A DNA stretch of 13,743 nt from RGIG1995 sp045587445 (lineage in GTDB: Bacteria > Bacillota > Clostridia > Oscillospirales > CAG-272): NCBI GenBank assembly GCA_045587445.1, contig JAZNCH010000028.1, positions 1 through 13,743 of the forward strand, in the 5' to 3' direction. The position numbers and the translations under genes were made by a program. Shown one piece after another: positions 1 through 7,412 of this stretch. The notes under the pieces were generated by a model. The model had not been told where the DNA came from. It saw only the letters and a program-made list of their open reading frames with translations, and did no database searches. How positions within the stretch are numbered: position 1 is the stretch's first letter; each line of letters begins with the position of its first letter.

Positions 1-1
1 T

Positions 2-77
2 GCCTCTGTAGCTCAGTTGGTAGAGCAGGGGACTGAAAATCCCCGTGTCGTTGGTTCGATTCCGATCGGAGGCACCA
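2..77 (+). tRNA. tRNA-Phe (GAA)
   Basis: A complete 76-nt cloverleaf can be drawn. The acceptor stem is GCCTCTG/CGGAGGC, the D stem GCTC/GAGC, the anticodon stem GGGGA/TCCCC around loop CTGAAAA with anticodon GAA at 35-37, and the T arm has loop TTCGATT. The discriminator is A73 and the 3' CCA is encoded. It is the first gene of a tRNA cluster whose promoter lies outside the window. Only 3 bp separate it from the next tRNA, so the two are almost certainly co-transcribed. Confidence 0.97.
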
Positions 78-80
78 TTT

Positions 81-156
81 GCGGATTTAGCTCATTTGGT
101 AGAGCGCGACCTTGCCAAGGTCGAGGTGGCGGGTTCGAGCCCCGTAATCCGCTCCA
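81..156 (+). tRNA. tRNA-Gly (GCC), copy 1
   Basis: A 76-nt cloverleaf with acceptor stem GCGGATT/AATCCGC, D stem GCTC/GAGC, anticodon stem CGACC/GGTCG, loop TTGCCAA with anticodon GCC at 114-116, T stem GCGGG/CCCGT, U73 and encoded CCA. It is identical over all 76 nt to the copy at 347-422. It follows tRNA-Phe by 3 bp. Confidence 0.97.
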
Positions 157-172
157 TAAAAATAACTGCAAG

Positions 173-199
173 TAAATCTGTTGAAAGACAGATTTATTT
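173..199 (+). terminator. AT-rich hairpin after the first tRNA pair, possible weak terminator
   Basis: TAAATCTGT (173-181) pairs perfectly with ACAGATTTA (188-196) around the loop TGAAAG. The stem can be lengthened by three more pairs (170-172 with 197-199, one G-T), and TTT follows the core stem. The stem is AT-rich and the U tract very short, so it may be only a processing hairpin. The rest of the 190-bp spacer to the next tRNA holds a second inverted repeat, GCAAAC (277-282)/GTTTGC (291-296), and no convincing promoter, so the downstream tRNAs may be read through from upstream. Confidence 0.3.
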
Positions 200-346
200 G
201 TTGGTTTATATATATGCGCAGAAAATAATTTGCAGATATGTTGGGTAAAGTTTTTACCGAGATACTTTAACGGGTAGCAAACGGAATACTGTTTGCATAG
301 AATGTTAGAGGAATGGGTAAGGTAATCTGACATTGATGTAAAGTAT

Positions 347-422
347 GCGGATTTAGCTCATTTGGTAGAGCGCGACCTTGCCAAGGTCGAGGTGGCGGGT
401 TCGAGCCCCGTAATCCGCTCCA
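347..422 (+). tRNA. tRNA-Gly (GCC), copy 2
   Basis: Identical base for base to the tRNA-Gly at 81-156, with anticodon GCC at 380-382 and encoded CCA. The flanks of the two copies differ, so the duplicated block ends at the gene boundaries. It precedes tRNA-Cys by 9 bp. Confidence 0.97.
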
Positions 423-431
423 AAAGTTTTC

Positions 432-506
432 GGCGCTATAGCCAAGTGGTAAGGCCACGGTCTGCAAAACCGTTATTCCCCGGTTCAAATCCGGGTGGCG
501 CCTCCA
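432..506 (+). tRNA. tRNA-Cys (GCA)
   Basis: A 75-nt cloverleaf with acceptor stem GGCGCTA/TGGCGCC, anticodon GCA at 464-466, T arm with loop TTCAAAT, discriminator U73 (expected for tRNA-Cys) and encoded CCA. It is the last gene of the cluster, and the terminator follows within 5 bp. Confidence 0.97.
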
Positions 507-510
507 AAAA

Positions 511-537
511 AAGCACTTCGCGAGAAGTGCTTTTTGT
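511..537 (+). terminator. Intrinsic terminator of the tRNA cluster
   Basis: A perfect 9-bp stem AAGCACTTC (511-519)/GAAGTGCTT (524-532) with tetraloop GCGA is followed by TTTG and TTTT. It lies directly behind tRNA-Cys. Confidence 0.92.
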
Positions 538-618
538 TTTGGAAATGAAGCACACCTGCGGTGCATGAAAAATGAGGCAGAACTTCGTTTTGTGAAGCGA
601 GCTTTCGACTCACGGAAA

Positions 619-692
619 GGTTAGAGTGCGCTTTGCTTCACGGCGGCAATGCCGCCGCTTCACGCGAGCGTAAGCGAGTGCTTCACTAACCC
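619..692. repeat. Palindromic GC-rich intergenic element
   Basis: The outer arms GGTTAG-A-GTG (619-628) and CACTAACC (684-691) pair with one bulge. Near the centre lies a perfect hairpin GGCGGC (642-647)-AAT-GCCGCC (651-656), flanked on both sides by CTTCACG-type motifs (GCTTCACGG and GCTTCACGC). The wider stretch 541-692 is visibly richer in GC and in GAAGC/GCTTC motifs than the flanks. This looks like a mobile or dispersed palindromic repeat rather than a coding region, but no second copy lies in the window. It ends 1-2 bp before the cca promoter. Confidence 0.5.
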
Positions 693-721
693 TTGCATCT
701 CTACCGCTTTTATGCTATAAT
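693..721 (+). promoter_or_regulatory. SigA-type promoter of cca
   Basis: A -35 box TTGCAT (693-698), 17-bp spacer and perfect -10 box TATAAT (716-721) preceded by TGC (extended -10). Transcription should start near 728, leaving a leader of about 75 nt before cca. Confidence 0.85.
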
Positions 722-802
722 ACACCCAAGGTATATTTATTGGGACACTGTTATGCATACTTGCATAGGTATAGATAAAAATAAAAAAGCGAGGTGAATG
801 AT

Positions 803-2164
803 ATGTCGGAATATGAAAAGGATTTAGAAATGGCACAGAGAATTGCCAGTGAAGTAAACCTTATCGGCGGACGTGCTTTTTATGTTGGCGGCTTTGTGCG
901 TGACAGACTTATGGAAGTACCAAATAAGGATATTGACATAGAAGTTCACGGAATAGCCCCGAAAGAGTTAGAAGAGATACTTGACCGAATAGGCGAAAAG
1001 ATAACGGTAGGCGAAAGCTTTGGTGTATATGGGCTAAAGGGGCATTCTATAGATATTGCTATGCCGAGAAAAGAGGAAATGACGGGCAGAGGACACCGAG
1101 ATTTTGATGTATGCGTTGACCCATTTTTGGGTACACGCAAGGCGGCGATGCGACGTGATTTTACTATAAACGCAATAATGCAAGACGTGCTTACAGGGGA
1201 GATAGTTGACGAATTTAACGGAAAATTAGACCTTGAAAAGCATATTATTCGCCACATAAACGACAAGACCTTTGTTGAAGACCCGTTGCGAGTTTTGCGG
1301 GGAGCACAGTTTGCTTCGCGCTTTGAGTTTGAAATAGCCGAAGAGACCATAGCACTTTGCAAGACAATGGATTTAAGTTATCTTGCTAAAGAGCGTGTTA
1401 TGGCAGAGCTTGAAAAGGCTCTGATAAAGGCAGAGAATCCGTCGGTATTTTTTAAGGCTTTGCGTAAGATGAATCAGTTGTCGGTATGGTTTGGAGAAAT
1501 TGAGGCTTTAATAGGCATACAACAGAACCCGATGTTTCACCTTGAGGGCGACGTTTGGATACACACGATGATGGTGCTTGACGAGGCGGTTAAATACAGG
1601 AACAAAGTACAAAATCCGCTTGGGTTTATGTTGTCGGCAATAACCCACGATTTCGGTAAGGCTGTAAGCACCGAAGTTATAAACGGCGTAATACATTCAT
1701 ATAACCATGAAACAAAGGGGTTGCCGCTTGTTGAAACGTTTATGAAGCGGCTTACAAACGAAACGAAGCTTATCGAATACGTTTTGAATTTGTCCGAATA
1801 TCATATGAAACCCAACGTACTTGCCTTTAACAAGTCGTCGGTAAAGTCTACGAACAATATGTTTGACAAGGCTATAGATCCCGAGGCTTTGATATATCTG
1901 TCAGCATCAGATGCTTCGGGCAAAATATCCTCTTTGAATCCGGTATCGAATGTTGAGTTTTTGACAGAGCGACTTGAAATCTTTAAAGAATATATGTCAA
2001 AACCTTATGTTATGGGCAGAGATTTGATTGAAGCTGGGCTAAAGCCCGGAGAAAAATTTGCGGAATATCTTGAATATGCACACAAGCTCCGCCTTGCAGG
2101 TGTCGATAAAGAAAGCACATTAAAACAGACCTTGGCTTTTGCAAGAAAAGGGGAAAAGAAGTAA
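803..2164 (+). CDS. cca: CCA-adding tRNA nucleotidyltransferase with HD domain
   Basis: This 453-residue cytoplasmic enzyme adds or repairs the 3' CCA of tRNAs. The class II nucleotidyltransferase head is clear: GG at 29-30, RD at 33-34, then KDIDIEV with metal-binding D43 and D45, the RRDFTINAI motif at 117-125, and the EDPLR nucleotide-selection motif at 159-163. The middle forms the neck and body region. An HD phosphohydrolase-like domain follows, with H282-D283 in ITHDFGKA, an arrangement seen in many bacterial CCA enzymes. The ATG at 803 is chosen because GAGGTG (791-796) lies 6 nt upstream; an in-frame GTG at 794 lies inside that ribosome binding site. It stands alone between its own promoter and terminator, next to tRNA genes that already encode CCA, so repair of damaged ends may be its main task for those. 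Poly(A) polymerase is a less likely alternative. Confidence 0.88.
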   Translation: MSEYEKDLEMAQRIASEVNLIGGRAFYVGGFVRDRLMEVPNKDIDIEVHGIAPKELEEILDRIGEKITVGESFGVYGLKGHSIDIAMPRKEEMTGRGHRDFDVCVDPFLGTRKAAMRRDFTINAIMQDVLTGEIVDEFNGKLDLEKHIIRHINDKTFVEDPLRVLRGAQFASRFEFEIAEETIALCKTMDLSYLAKERVMAELEKALIKAENPSVFFKALRKMNQLSVWFGEIEALIGIQQNPMFHLEGDVWIHTMMVLDEAVKYRNKVQNPLGFMLSAITHDFGKAVSTEVINGVIHSYNHETKGLPLVETFMKRLTNETKLIEYVLNLSEYHMKPNVLAFNKSSVKSTNNMFDKAIDPEALIYLSASDASGKISSLNPVSNVEFLTERLEIFKEYMSKPYVMGRDLIEAGLKPGEKFAEYLEYAHKLRLAGVDKESTLKQTLAFARKGEKK

Positions 2165-2223
2165 CAGACAAGTTATGAGGGAAATATAGAGAATAACGCT
2201 ATGCAGGAGCAGACTAAAAAATC

Positions 2224-2251
2224 AAAAAGGCGGTAATCTACCGCCTTTTTT
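2224..2251 (+). terminator. Intrinsic terminator of cca
   Basis: A 7-bp GC-rich stem GGCGGTA (2229-2235)/TACCGCC (2239-2245) with loop ATC, preceded by AAAAA and followed by seven T. A-T pairing can extend the stem. It lies 60 bp after the cca stop. Confidence 0.93.
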
Positions 2252-2267
2252 GTATAGGAAAAATCTT

Positions 2268-2305
2268 TCATAAACAATATTCTTTACATTAAAAATTGTT
2301 TATGA
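2268..2305. promoter_or_regulatory. Perfect 11-bp inverted repeat overlapping the uvrB promoter (candidate operator)
   Basis: TCATAAACAAT (2268-2278) is the exact reverse complement of ATTGTTTATGA (2295-2305), separated by 16 bp. The -35 box lies in the spacer and the right arm abuts the -10 box, so a bound dimeric or looping regulator would occlude RNA polymerase. The sequence does not match the GAAC-N4-GTTC LexA box of Gram-positive bacteria. It lies upstream of the expected transcription start, so a role in RNA folding is unlikely. Confidence 0.5.
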
Positions 2306-2311
2306 TATAAT
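2283..2311 (+). promoter_or_regulatory. SigA-type promoter of uvrBA
   Basis: A -35 box TTTACA (2283-2288), 17-bp spacer and perfect -10 box TATAAT (2306-2311). The expected start near 2318 gives a leader of about 90 nt. The downstream leader holds no obvious terminator or riboswitch. Confidence 0.83.
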
Positions 2312-2408
2312 ATAAAAAATATGTGTTTTTTCTTGATACGGGGAGACATAATTATATAGGTGATATAAAATCATAAGAACAATATAAAACAAGGGAGGTA
2401 GGCGTATT

Positions 2409-4391
2409 ATGGACAATAAGTTCAAGCTCGTGTCAAATTACAAGCCGACAGGCGACCAACCCGAAGCTATAGACAAGCTTGTTTCGGGTATAAAAAACGG
2501 TATGAAAAAACAGACCTTGCTCGGCGTAACAGGTTCGGGTAAGACCTTTACAATGGCGAATATTATTGCAAAAGTAAACAAGCCTACTCTTGTTTTGGCA
2601 CATAATAAAACGTTGGCGGCACAGTTATGCTCCGAATTCCGTGAATTATTCCCTGAAAACGCCGTTGAGTTTTTTGTTTCCTATTATGACTATTACAAGC
2701 CCGAGGCATATATACCGGGCAGAGATTTGTATATAGAAAAAGACGCACTTGTAAATGATGAAATAGATAAGCTCAGGCACAGTGCGACCTCGTCTCTTTT
2801 TGAAAGAAATGACGTTATAATAGTGTCCAGCGTATCTTGTATATATTCTCTCGGCGACCCGTCAGAATATCAAAAAATGGTACTTGGATTAAGACCGGGA
2901 ATGATTGTCGACAGAAACAAGGTTATCGCTTCGCTTATTGAAATGAATTATGACAGAAACGATATAAACTTTGTAAGAAACAAGTTTCGCGTAAGGGGCG
3001 ACGTGCTTGAAATATTCCCATCGTCTTCAAGCGATAAGGCGATAAGGGTTGAGTTTTTTGACGACGAGATAGACAGGATTTCGGAGATAAACGTTGTAAC
3101 GGGTGAGCTTTTACGCAGACTCAGCTACGTTTCAATATTCCCCGCGTCTCACTATGCTATGACTCCCGAAAGAAGAGAGGCGGCTTTAGGCGAAATTGAG
3201 CAGGAAATGATTGAACGCGGAGAATATTTCCGTAACGAAGGAAAGCTTATTGAAGCACAGAGAATAGAGGAAAGAACACGTTATGACCTTGAAATGTTGC
3301 GAGAGATAGGATTCTGTCACGGTGTTGAAAACTATTCGAGAGTACTTTCGGGAAGAGAGGCGGGTTCGACTCCCTTTACTTTGCTTGACTATTTCCCGAA
3401 TGATTATTTGTTGTTTGTGGACGAGTCCCACGTAACCTTGCCACAGGTAAGAGGTATGAGTGGAGGCGATAGAGCGAGAAAACAGAACCTCGTTGATTTT
3501 GGCTTCCGTTTGCCGTCTGCATTTGATAACAGACCATTGTTTTTCGATGAATTTGAAAGTAAACTCGACAAGGTTATTTACGTTTCGGCTACCCCTGCAG
3601 ATTATGAGAGGGAAAGGTCGGAAAATATAGTTGAACAGCTTATAAGACCGACGGGGCTTGTTGACCCGATAGTTGAGGTAAGACCTATAAAGGGGCAGGT
3701 AGACGACCTTATGGGCGAGATAAGAGAACGCGCCGAAAAGGGCGACAGAGTGCTTGTTACGACCTTAACGAAAAAAATGGCGGAGGATTTGACCGAGTAT
3801 TTATCCGCAAATAAGATAAAGGTTAAGTATATACACCACAACGTTGAGACGATAGAGCGTATGGAGATAGTACGCGATTTGAGAATGGGCGTATTTGACG
3901 TGCTCGTTGGCATAAATCTGCTCCGAGAGGGACTTGATATTCCCGAGGTTTCGCTCGTTGCGATACTTGATGCGGATAAAGAAGGATTTTTGCGTTCCGA
4001 AACGTCGCTTATACAGACTATAGGAAGAGCGGCACGTAACGCAAACGGCAAGGTTATTATGTATGCCGATGAGATAACGCGTTCAATGCGTGCTGCTATA
4101 GACGAGACCGAAAAGAGAAGAAAGATTCAGCTTGAATATAACGAAAGAAACGGCATTGTTCCGCAGACAATTAAGAAAAAGGTGCTTGATGTTATCGAGA
4201 TAGGTATGAAAGATGATGACGGAAAGACTGTCAAGAAAAAGAAGCTGTCCAAGAGGGATATGGATAAGGCTATTGAAGAGCTTACGCACGAGATGAAGGA
4301 ATGTGCGAAGAAGCTTGACTTTGAAAGGGCTGCATACTTGCGTGACCTTATAGTAAGTATGCAAAAAGAAAATAAAACGTCAAAAAATTGA
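2409..4391 (+). CDS. uvrB: UvrABC excinuclease subunit B
   Basis: UvrB (660 residues, normal length) is the damage-verifying helicase-like subunit of nucleotide excision repair. UvrA loads it on DNA, and it then recruits the nuclease UvrC. The Walker A motif GVTGSGKT is at 39-46. The aromatic beta-hairpin that clamps the strand (YYDYYKPEAYIPGRDLYIEK) is near 92-111. Walker B DESH is at 338-341, followed by SATP and by helicase motifs V and VI (REGLDIPEV, QTIGRAARN). The C-terminal UVR domain (about 620-655, ending FERAAYLRDLI) is the UvrC contact. The start is preceded by a strong AGGGAGGT ribosome binding site at 2392-2399. It is first in an operon with uvrA, 14 bp apart. No frameshift or missing motif was seen. 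Confidence 0.97.
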   Translation: MDNKFKLVSNYKPTGDQPEAIDKLVSGIKNGMKKQTLLGVTGSGKTFTMANIIAKVNKPTLVLAHNKTLAAQLCSEFRELFPENAVEFFVSYYDYYKPEAYIPGRDLYIEKDALVNDEIDKLRHSATSSLFERNDVIIVSSVSCIYSLGDPSEYQKMVLGLRPGMIVDRNKVIASLIEMNYDRNDINFVRNKFRVRGDVLEIFPSSSSDKAIRVEFFDDEIDRISEINVVTGELLRRLSYVSIFPASHYAMTPERREAALGEIEQEMIERGEYFRNEGKLIEAQRIEERTRYDLEMLREIGFCHGVENYSRVLSGREAGSTPFTLLDYFPNDYLLFVDESHVTLPQVRGMSGGDRARKQNLVDFGFRLPSAFDNRPLFFDEFESKLDKVIYVSATPADYERERSENIVEQLIRPTGLVDPIVEVRPIKGQVDDLMGEIRERAEKGDRVLVTTLTKKMAEDLTEYLSANKIKVKYIHHNVETIERMEIVRDLRMGVFDVLVGINLLREGLDIPEVSLVAILDADKEGFLRSETSLIQTIGRAARNANGKVIMYADEITRSMRAAIDETEKRRKIQLEYNERNGIVPQTIKKKVLDVIEIGMKDDDGKTVKKKKLSKRDMDKAIEELTHEMKECAKKLDFERAAYLRDLIVSMQKENKTSKN

Positions 4392-4405
4392 CGAAAGGAA
4401 ATATA

Positions 4406-7234
4406 ATGGCAGAAGAAAGAAAATTAACGGTAAAGGGTGTCAGGGTAAATAACCTGAAAAATATAGATTTGACAATCCCTAGAGATAAGTTTGTTGTTTT
4501 TACGGGATTATCGGGCTCGGGTAAATCGAGTTTAGCTTTTGATACGATATATGCTGAGGGACACAGACGGTTTGTGGAATCGCTGTCTTCATACGCACGT
4601 ATGTTTTTGGGACAGCTTGATAAACCCGATATAGATTCTATAGAGGGGCTTTCTCCATCAATATCCATTGACCAGAAGACAACCTCGAAAAACCCCCGTT
4701 CTACCGTTGGAACGGTAACCGAGATATATGACTATCTTCGTCTTTTGTACGCGAGAGTGGGCGTACCACATTGTCCCATTTGCGGTAAAGAAATAAGACA
4801 GCAGACGGTCGACCAGATACTCGACAGCATAATGAGTTTTGAAGAGGGCACGAGATTTATGGTTTTAGCCCCTGTTGTAAAGGCAAAAAAGGGGATGCAC
4901 GAAAAGACGCTTGATTCTGCAAGAAAGAACGGTTACGTACGTGTAAGGGTTGACGGATATATTTATGACCTCAGCGAAGAGATAAAGCTCGAAAAGAACG
5001 TAAAGCACAGTATTGATATAGTTATAGACCGTCTTGTTATGCGTGAGGATATAAGAGTAAGACTGAGTGATTCGGTTGAAACAGCACTCGATCTTGCAAA
5101 CGGTAATCTTGTTATAACGGTACTTGGCAAAGACGGTAAGAAAGACGAAGATTTTTCGTATTCGACCAACTATGCTTGTGATGAACATAATATAAGTATG
5201 GGCGAAATGGCACCACCTATGTTCTCATTTAATAACCCCGCAGGTGCATGTGAAGAGTGTGCAGGACTTGGCGAGATGAGAAGTATGTCGGCAGATAAGC
5301 TTATTCCCGATAAGAGTCTTTCACTTAAGGGCGGAGCTATTATGTGCAACGGCTTTAAGAGTCTTGGAGAGGATTCGTGGAACGGTCCGTTGTTTGAAGT
5401 GATCGGCGCAAAATACGGCTTTACACTCGATACGCCTATCAAGGACTATTCGAAAAAGGCTTATGATACGCTTATTTATGGCGACGGTGAAATATATGAA
5501 GTGAAACGTGCCTTTGGCGGACCTGCAAGATGGACTACCGTTAAGTTTGAAGGACTGCTGAAAATGGTACAGCAAAGATACGATATGACGCAGTCGGACT
5601 ATTACGAGCAGTTTATTGAAAATACAGCGTGTCCCAAGTGCAACGGAAAAAGACTTAAACCCGAATCATTGGCAGTAACGGTTGGAGGAAAGAATATACA
5701 CGAATTTTGTGCTATGTCAGTATCAAAAGCGTTGCAGTTTGTGAACGGTCTTACTTTTACCGAAATGGAATACAGCATTGCGCGTGAGATAGTGAAAGAG
5801 ATAAAATCGCGTTTGGGCTTTCTCGAAAACGTTGGACTTGATTATTTAACGTTGACGAGAAAAGCGGGTACGCTGTCGGGCGGGGAGGCTCAAAGAATAA
5901 GACTTGCGACACAGATAGGATCTTCTCTTATGGGCGTTATGTACGTGCTTGACGAGCCGAGTATTGGGTTACACCAGAGAGATAACCACAAGCTTATTGA
6001 TACGCTGAAACGATTCAGAGATACGGGAAACAGCCTTATTGTTGTTGAGCACGACGAGGAAACTATGCTCGAATCGGATTATATAGTTGATATAGGCCCC
6101 GGTGCTGGTATACACGGCGGTACTATAGTTGCTCAAGGTACGCCCGAAGAGATTATGAAAAATGAGAAGTCGATAACGGGCGATTATCTTTCGGGCAGAA
6201 AGAAGATAGCCGTTCCGAAGACAAGACGTAAGGGGAACGGTCATTCGATAGTTATTAAGGGTGCCGAAGAGCATAATTTGAAGAATATTGACGTTGAATT
6301 TCCTCTTGGTACACTTAACTGCGTTACAGGTGTGTCGGGCTCGGGAAAATCTTCGCTTGTAAACGGTATTTTGCATCAGGTGCTTGCAAAAGAATTAAAC
6401 AGAGCAATTACTTATCCCGGTAAATATAAGTCAATAGAAGGGCTTGAACATCTTGATAAGGTTATAGCGATTGACCAAAGTCCGATAGGAAGAACACCAC
6501 GTTCGAATCCCGCAACTTATACGGGACTTTTCGGCGACATCCGTGAGCTTTTTGCAAAGACACCCGATGCAAAGCAGAGAGGGTACAGTGCGGGAAGATT
6601 TTCGTTTAACGTTAAGGGGGGGCGTTGTGAGGCTTGCGAGGGAGACGGCGTTAAGAAGATTGAGATGCATTTTCTTCCCGACGTGTACGTTACGTGCGAT
6701 GTTTGTAGAGGGAAAAGATATAACAGAGATACGCTTGAAGTTAAATACAAGGGTAAGAATATTTTTGACGTGCTTGATATGACCGTTGAAGAGGGCGTTG
6801 AATTTTTTAACGGTATACCGAAGATAAAGAATAAGCTTCAGGTGTTGTTTGATGTAGGACTCGGTTATATAAAGATAGGTCAGTCCTCGACGACGCTGTC
6901 GGGTGGTGAAGCCCAGAGAGTTAAGCTTGCGACAGAGCTTGCGAAACGCAGTACGGGCAAGACGGTGTATATACTTGACGAGCCGACGACAGGACTTCAT
7001 ACGGCAGACGTGGATAGGCTTATAACGATATTGAACCGCTTGGTTGACGAGGGAAATACTGTTATAGTTATTGAACATAACCTCGACGTTATTAAGGTGG
7101 CAGATTATATTATTGACCTCGGACCCGAAGGCGGAGACAAGGGCGGTGAGATAATTGCGACAGGAACACCCGAAGAGGTGGCAAAGAATAAAAAATCTTA
7201 TACAGGTATGTATTTAAAAAAAGTACTAAAATAA
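4406..7234 (+). CDS. uvrA: UvrABC excinuclease subunit A
   Basis: UvrA (942 residues, typical length) is the dimeric damage-sensing ATPase that delivers UvrB to lesions. It carries two ABC ATPase halves. Walker A 1 (GLSGSGKS) is at 34-41, signature 1 (LSGGEAQ) at about 490 with Walker B VLDEPSIGLH behind it. Walker A 2 (GVSGSGKS) is at about 642 and signature 2 at about 831, followed by ILDEPTTGLH. Zinc modules are visible as C123/C126 with C409/C412, C258-x2-H261 with C282/C285, and C741/C744 with a later CDVC. The second module has His where the family usually has its second Cys. The ATG at 4406 is chosen because AAAGGA (4394-4399) lies 6 nt upstream; a TTG at 4388 overlapping the uvrB stop has no such site. 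It is co-transcribed with uvrB and followed by a terminator. Confidence 0.97.
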   Translation: MAEERKLTVKGVRVNNLKNIDLTIPRDKFVVFTGLSGSGKSSLAFDTIYAEGHRRFVESLSSYARMFLGQLDKPDIDSIEGLSPSISIDQKTTSKNPRSTVGTVTEIYDYLRLLYARVGVPHCPICGKEIRQQTVDQILDSIMSFEEGTRFMVLAPVVKAKKGMHEKTLDSARKNGYVRVRVDGYIYDLSEEIKLEKNVKHSIDIVIDRLVMREDIRVRLSDSVETALDLANGNLVITVLGKDGKKDEDFSYSTNYACDEHNISMGEMAPPMFSFNNPAGACEECAGLGEMRSMSADKLIPDKSLSLKGGAIMCNGFKSLGEDSWNGPLFEVIGAKYGFTLDTPIKDYSKKAYDTLIYGDGEIYEVKRAFGGPARWTTVKFEGLLKMVQQRYDMTQSDYYEQFIENTACPKCNGKRLKPESLAVTVGGKNIHEFCAMSVSKALQFVNGLTFTEMEYSIAREIVKEIKSRLGFLENVGLDYLTLTRKAGTLSGGEAQRIRLATQIGSSLMGVMYVLDEPSIGLHQRDNHKLIDTLKRFRDTGNSLIVVEHDEETMLESDYIVDIGPGAGIHGGTIVAQGTPEEIMKNEKSITGDYLSGRKKIAVPKTRRKGNGHSIVIKGAEEHNLKNIDVEFPLGTLNCVTGVSGSGKSSLVNGILHQVLAKELNRAITYPGKYKSIEGLEHLDKVIAIDQSPIGRTPRSNPATYTGLFGDIRELFAKTPDAKQRGYSAGRFSFNVKGGRCEACEGDGVKKIEMHFLPDVYVTCDVCRGKRYNRDTLEVKYKGKNIFDVLDMTVEEGVEFFNGIPKIKNKLQVLFDVGLGYIKIGQSSTTLSGGEAQRVKLATELAKRSTGKTVYILDEPTTGLHTADVDRLITILNRLVDEGNTVIVIEHNLDVIKVADYIIDLGPEGGDKGGEIIATGTPEEVAKNKKSYTGMYLKKVLK

Positions 7235-7242
7235 GAATAAAA

Positions 7243-7289
7243 AAAGACTTGATTGAATGACAAAACATTCAGTCAAGCCTTTATTTTTT
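7243..7289. terminator. Bidirectional terminator between uvrA and the GH127 gene
   Basis: A long stem AAAGACTTGATTGAATG (7243-7259) pairs with CATTCAGTCAAGCCTTT (7266-7282), with one G-T wobble and one mismatch and a 6-nt loop. T-rich sequence follows on the plus strand (ATTTTTT), and the minus strand reads CTTTTTTTATTC after the stem. It ends uvrBA and can also stop the convergent minus-strand gene. Confidence 0.93.
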
Positions 7290-7352
7290 ACGGATTGTCG
7301 GGGACGTGCCGAACTACAGTAAACAATCCCCTATAAGTGTATATTTTGTTTT

Positions 7353-7410
7353 GAACATACCAAGAAAATTAAGTTTTCTTATTCTTAGTTATTTGGAAAA
7401 AGAAAGTAAG
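7353..7410. repeat. Degenerate copy of the 79-bp-period palindromic repeat
   Basis: The stretch reads AACATACCAAGAAAATTAAG, then TTTTCTTATTC, a short insert, and AAAAAGAAAGTAAG. It aligns with 9471-9513 (ACAGACCAAGAGAATCAAGTTTTCTTTCC...AAAAGAAAGTAAG, shown here in parts). The upstream palindrome half is eroded (GGTATGTTC on the minus strand). Its right end is only 2 bp from the stop codon of the minus-strand GH127 gene. The stretch 7290-7352 holds a small nested inverted repeat (GGATTGT/ACAATCC with TCGG/CCGA inside) and nothing else recognisable. Confidence 0.55.
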
Positions 7411-7412
7411 TG

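Noticed and set aside
794..802. GTG start for cca three codons before the chosen ATG.
   Set aside because: The GTG is part of the GAGGTG ribosome binding site itself, so it cannot be used with that site.
2201..2236. Possible 11-residue leader peptide (MQEQTKKSKRR) running into the cca terminator.
   Set aside because: No good ribosome binding site, no downstream gene in range to be regulated by it, and the size is within chance.
2320..2408. LexA box in the uvrB leader (GAACAATATAAAAC at about 2378).
   Set aside because: The second half-site GTTC is missing; only one half resembles the consensus.
4388..4408. TTG start for uvrA overlapping the uvrB stop codon, which would translationally couple the genes.
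   Set aside because: The ribosome binding site AAAGGA is correctly placed for the ATG at 4406 and lies downstream of the TTG; the N-terminus beginning MAEERK is typical.
6431..7078. Minus-strand open frame of 215 codons opposite uvrA.
   Set aside because: It lies opposite the conserved second ATPase half of UvrA and lacks its own ribosome binding site or motifs.
7290..7352. Possible end of a Y1-transposase-associated (REP-like) element, suggested by GGGGACGTGCCG and nested inverted repeats.
   Set aside because: Too short and no second copy in the window; only a loose resemblance.
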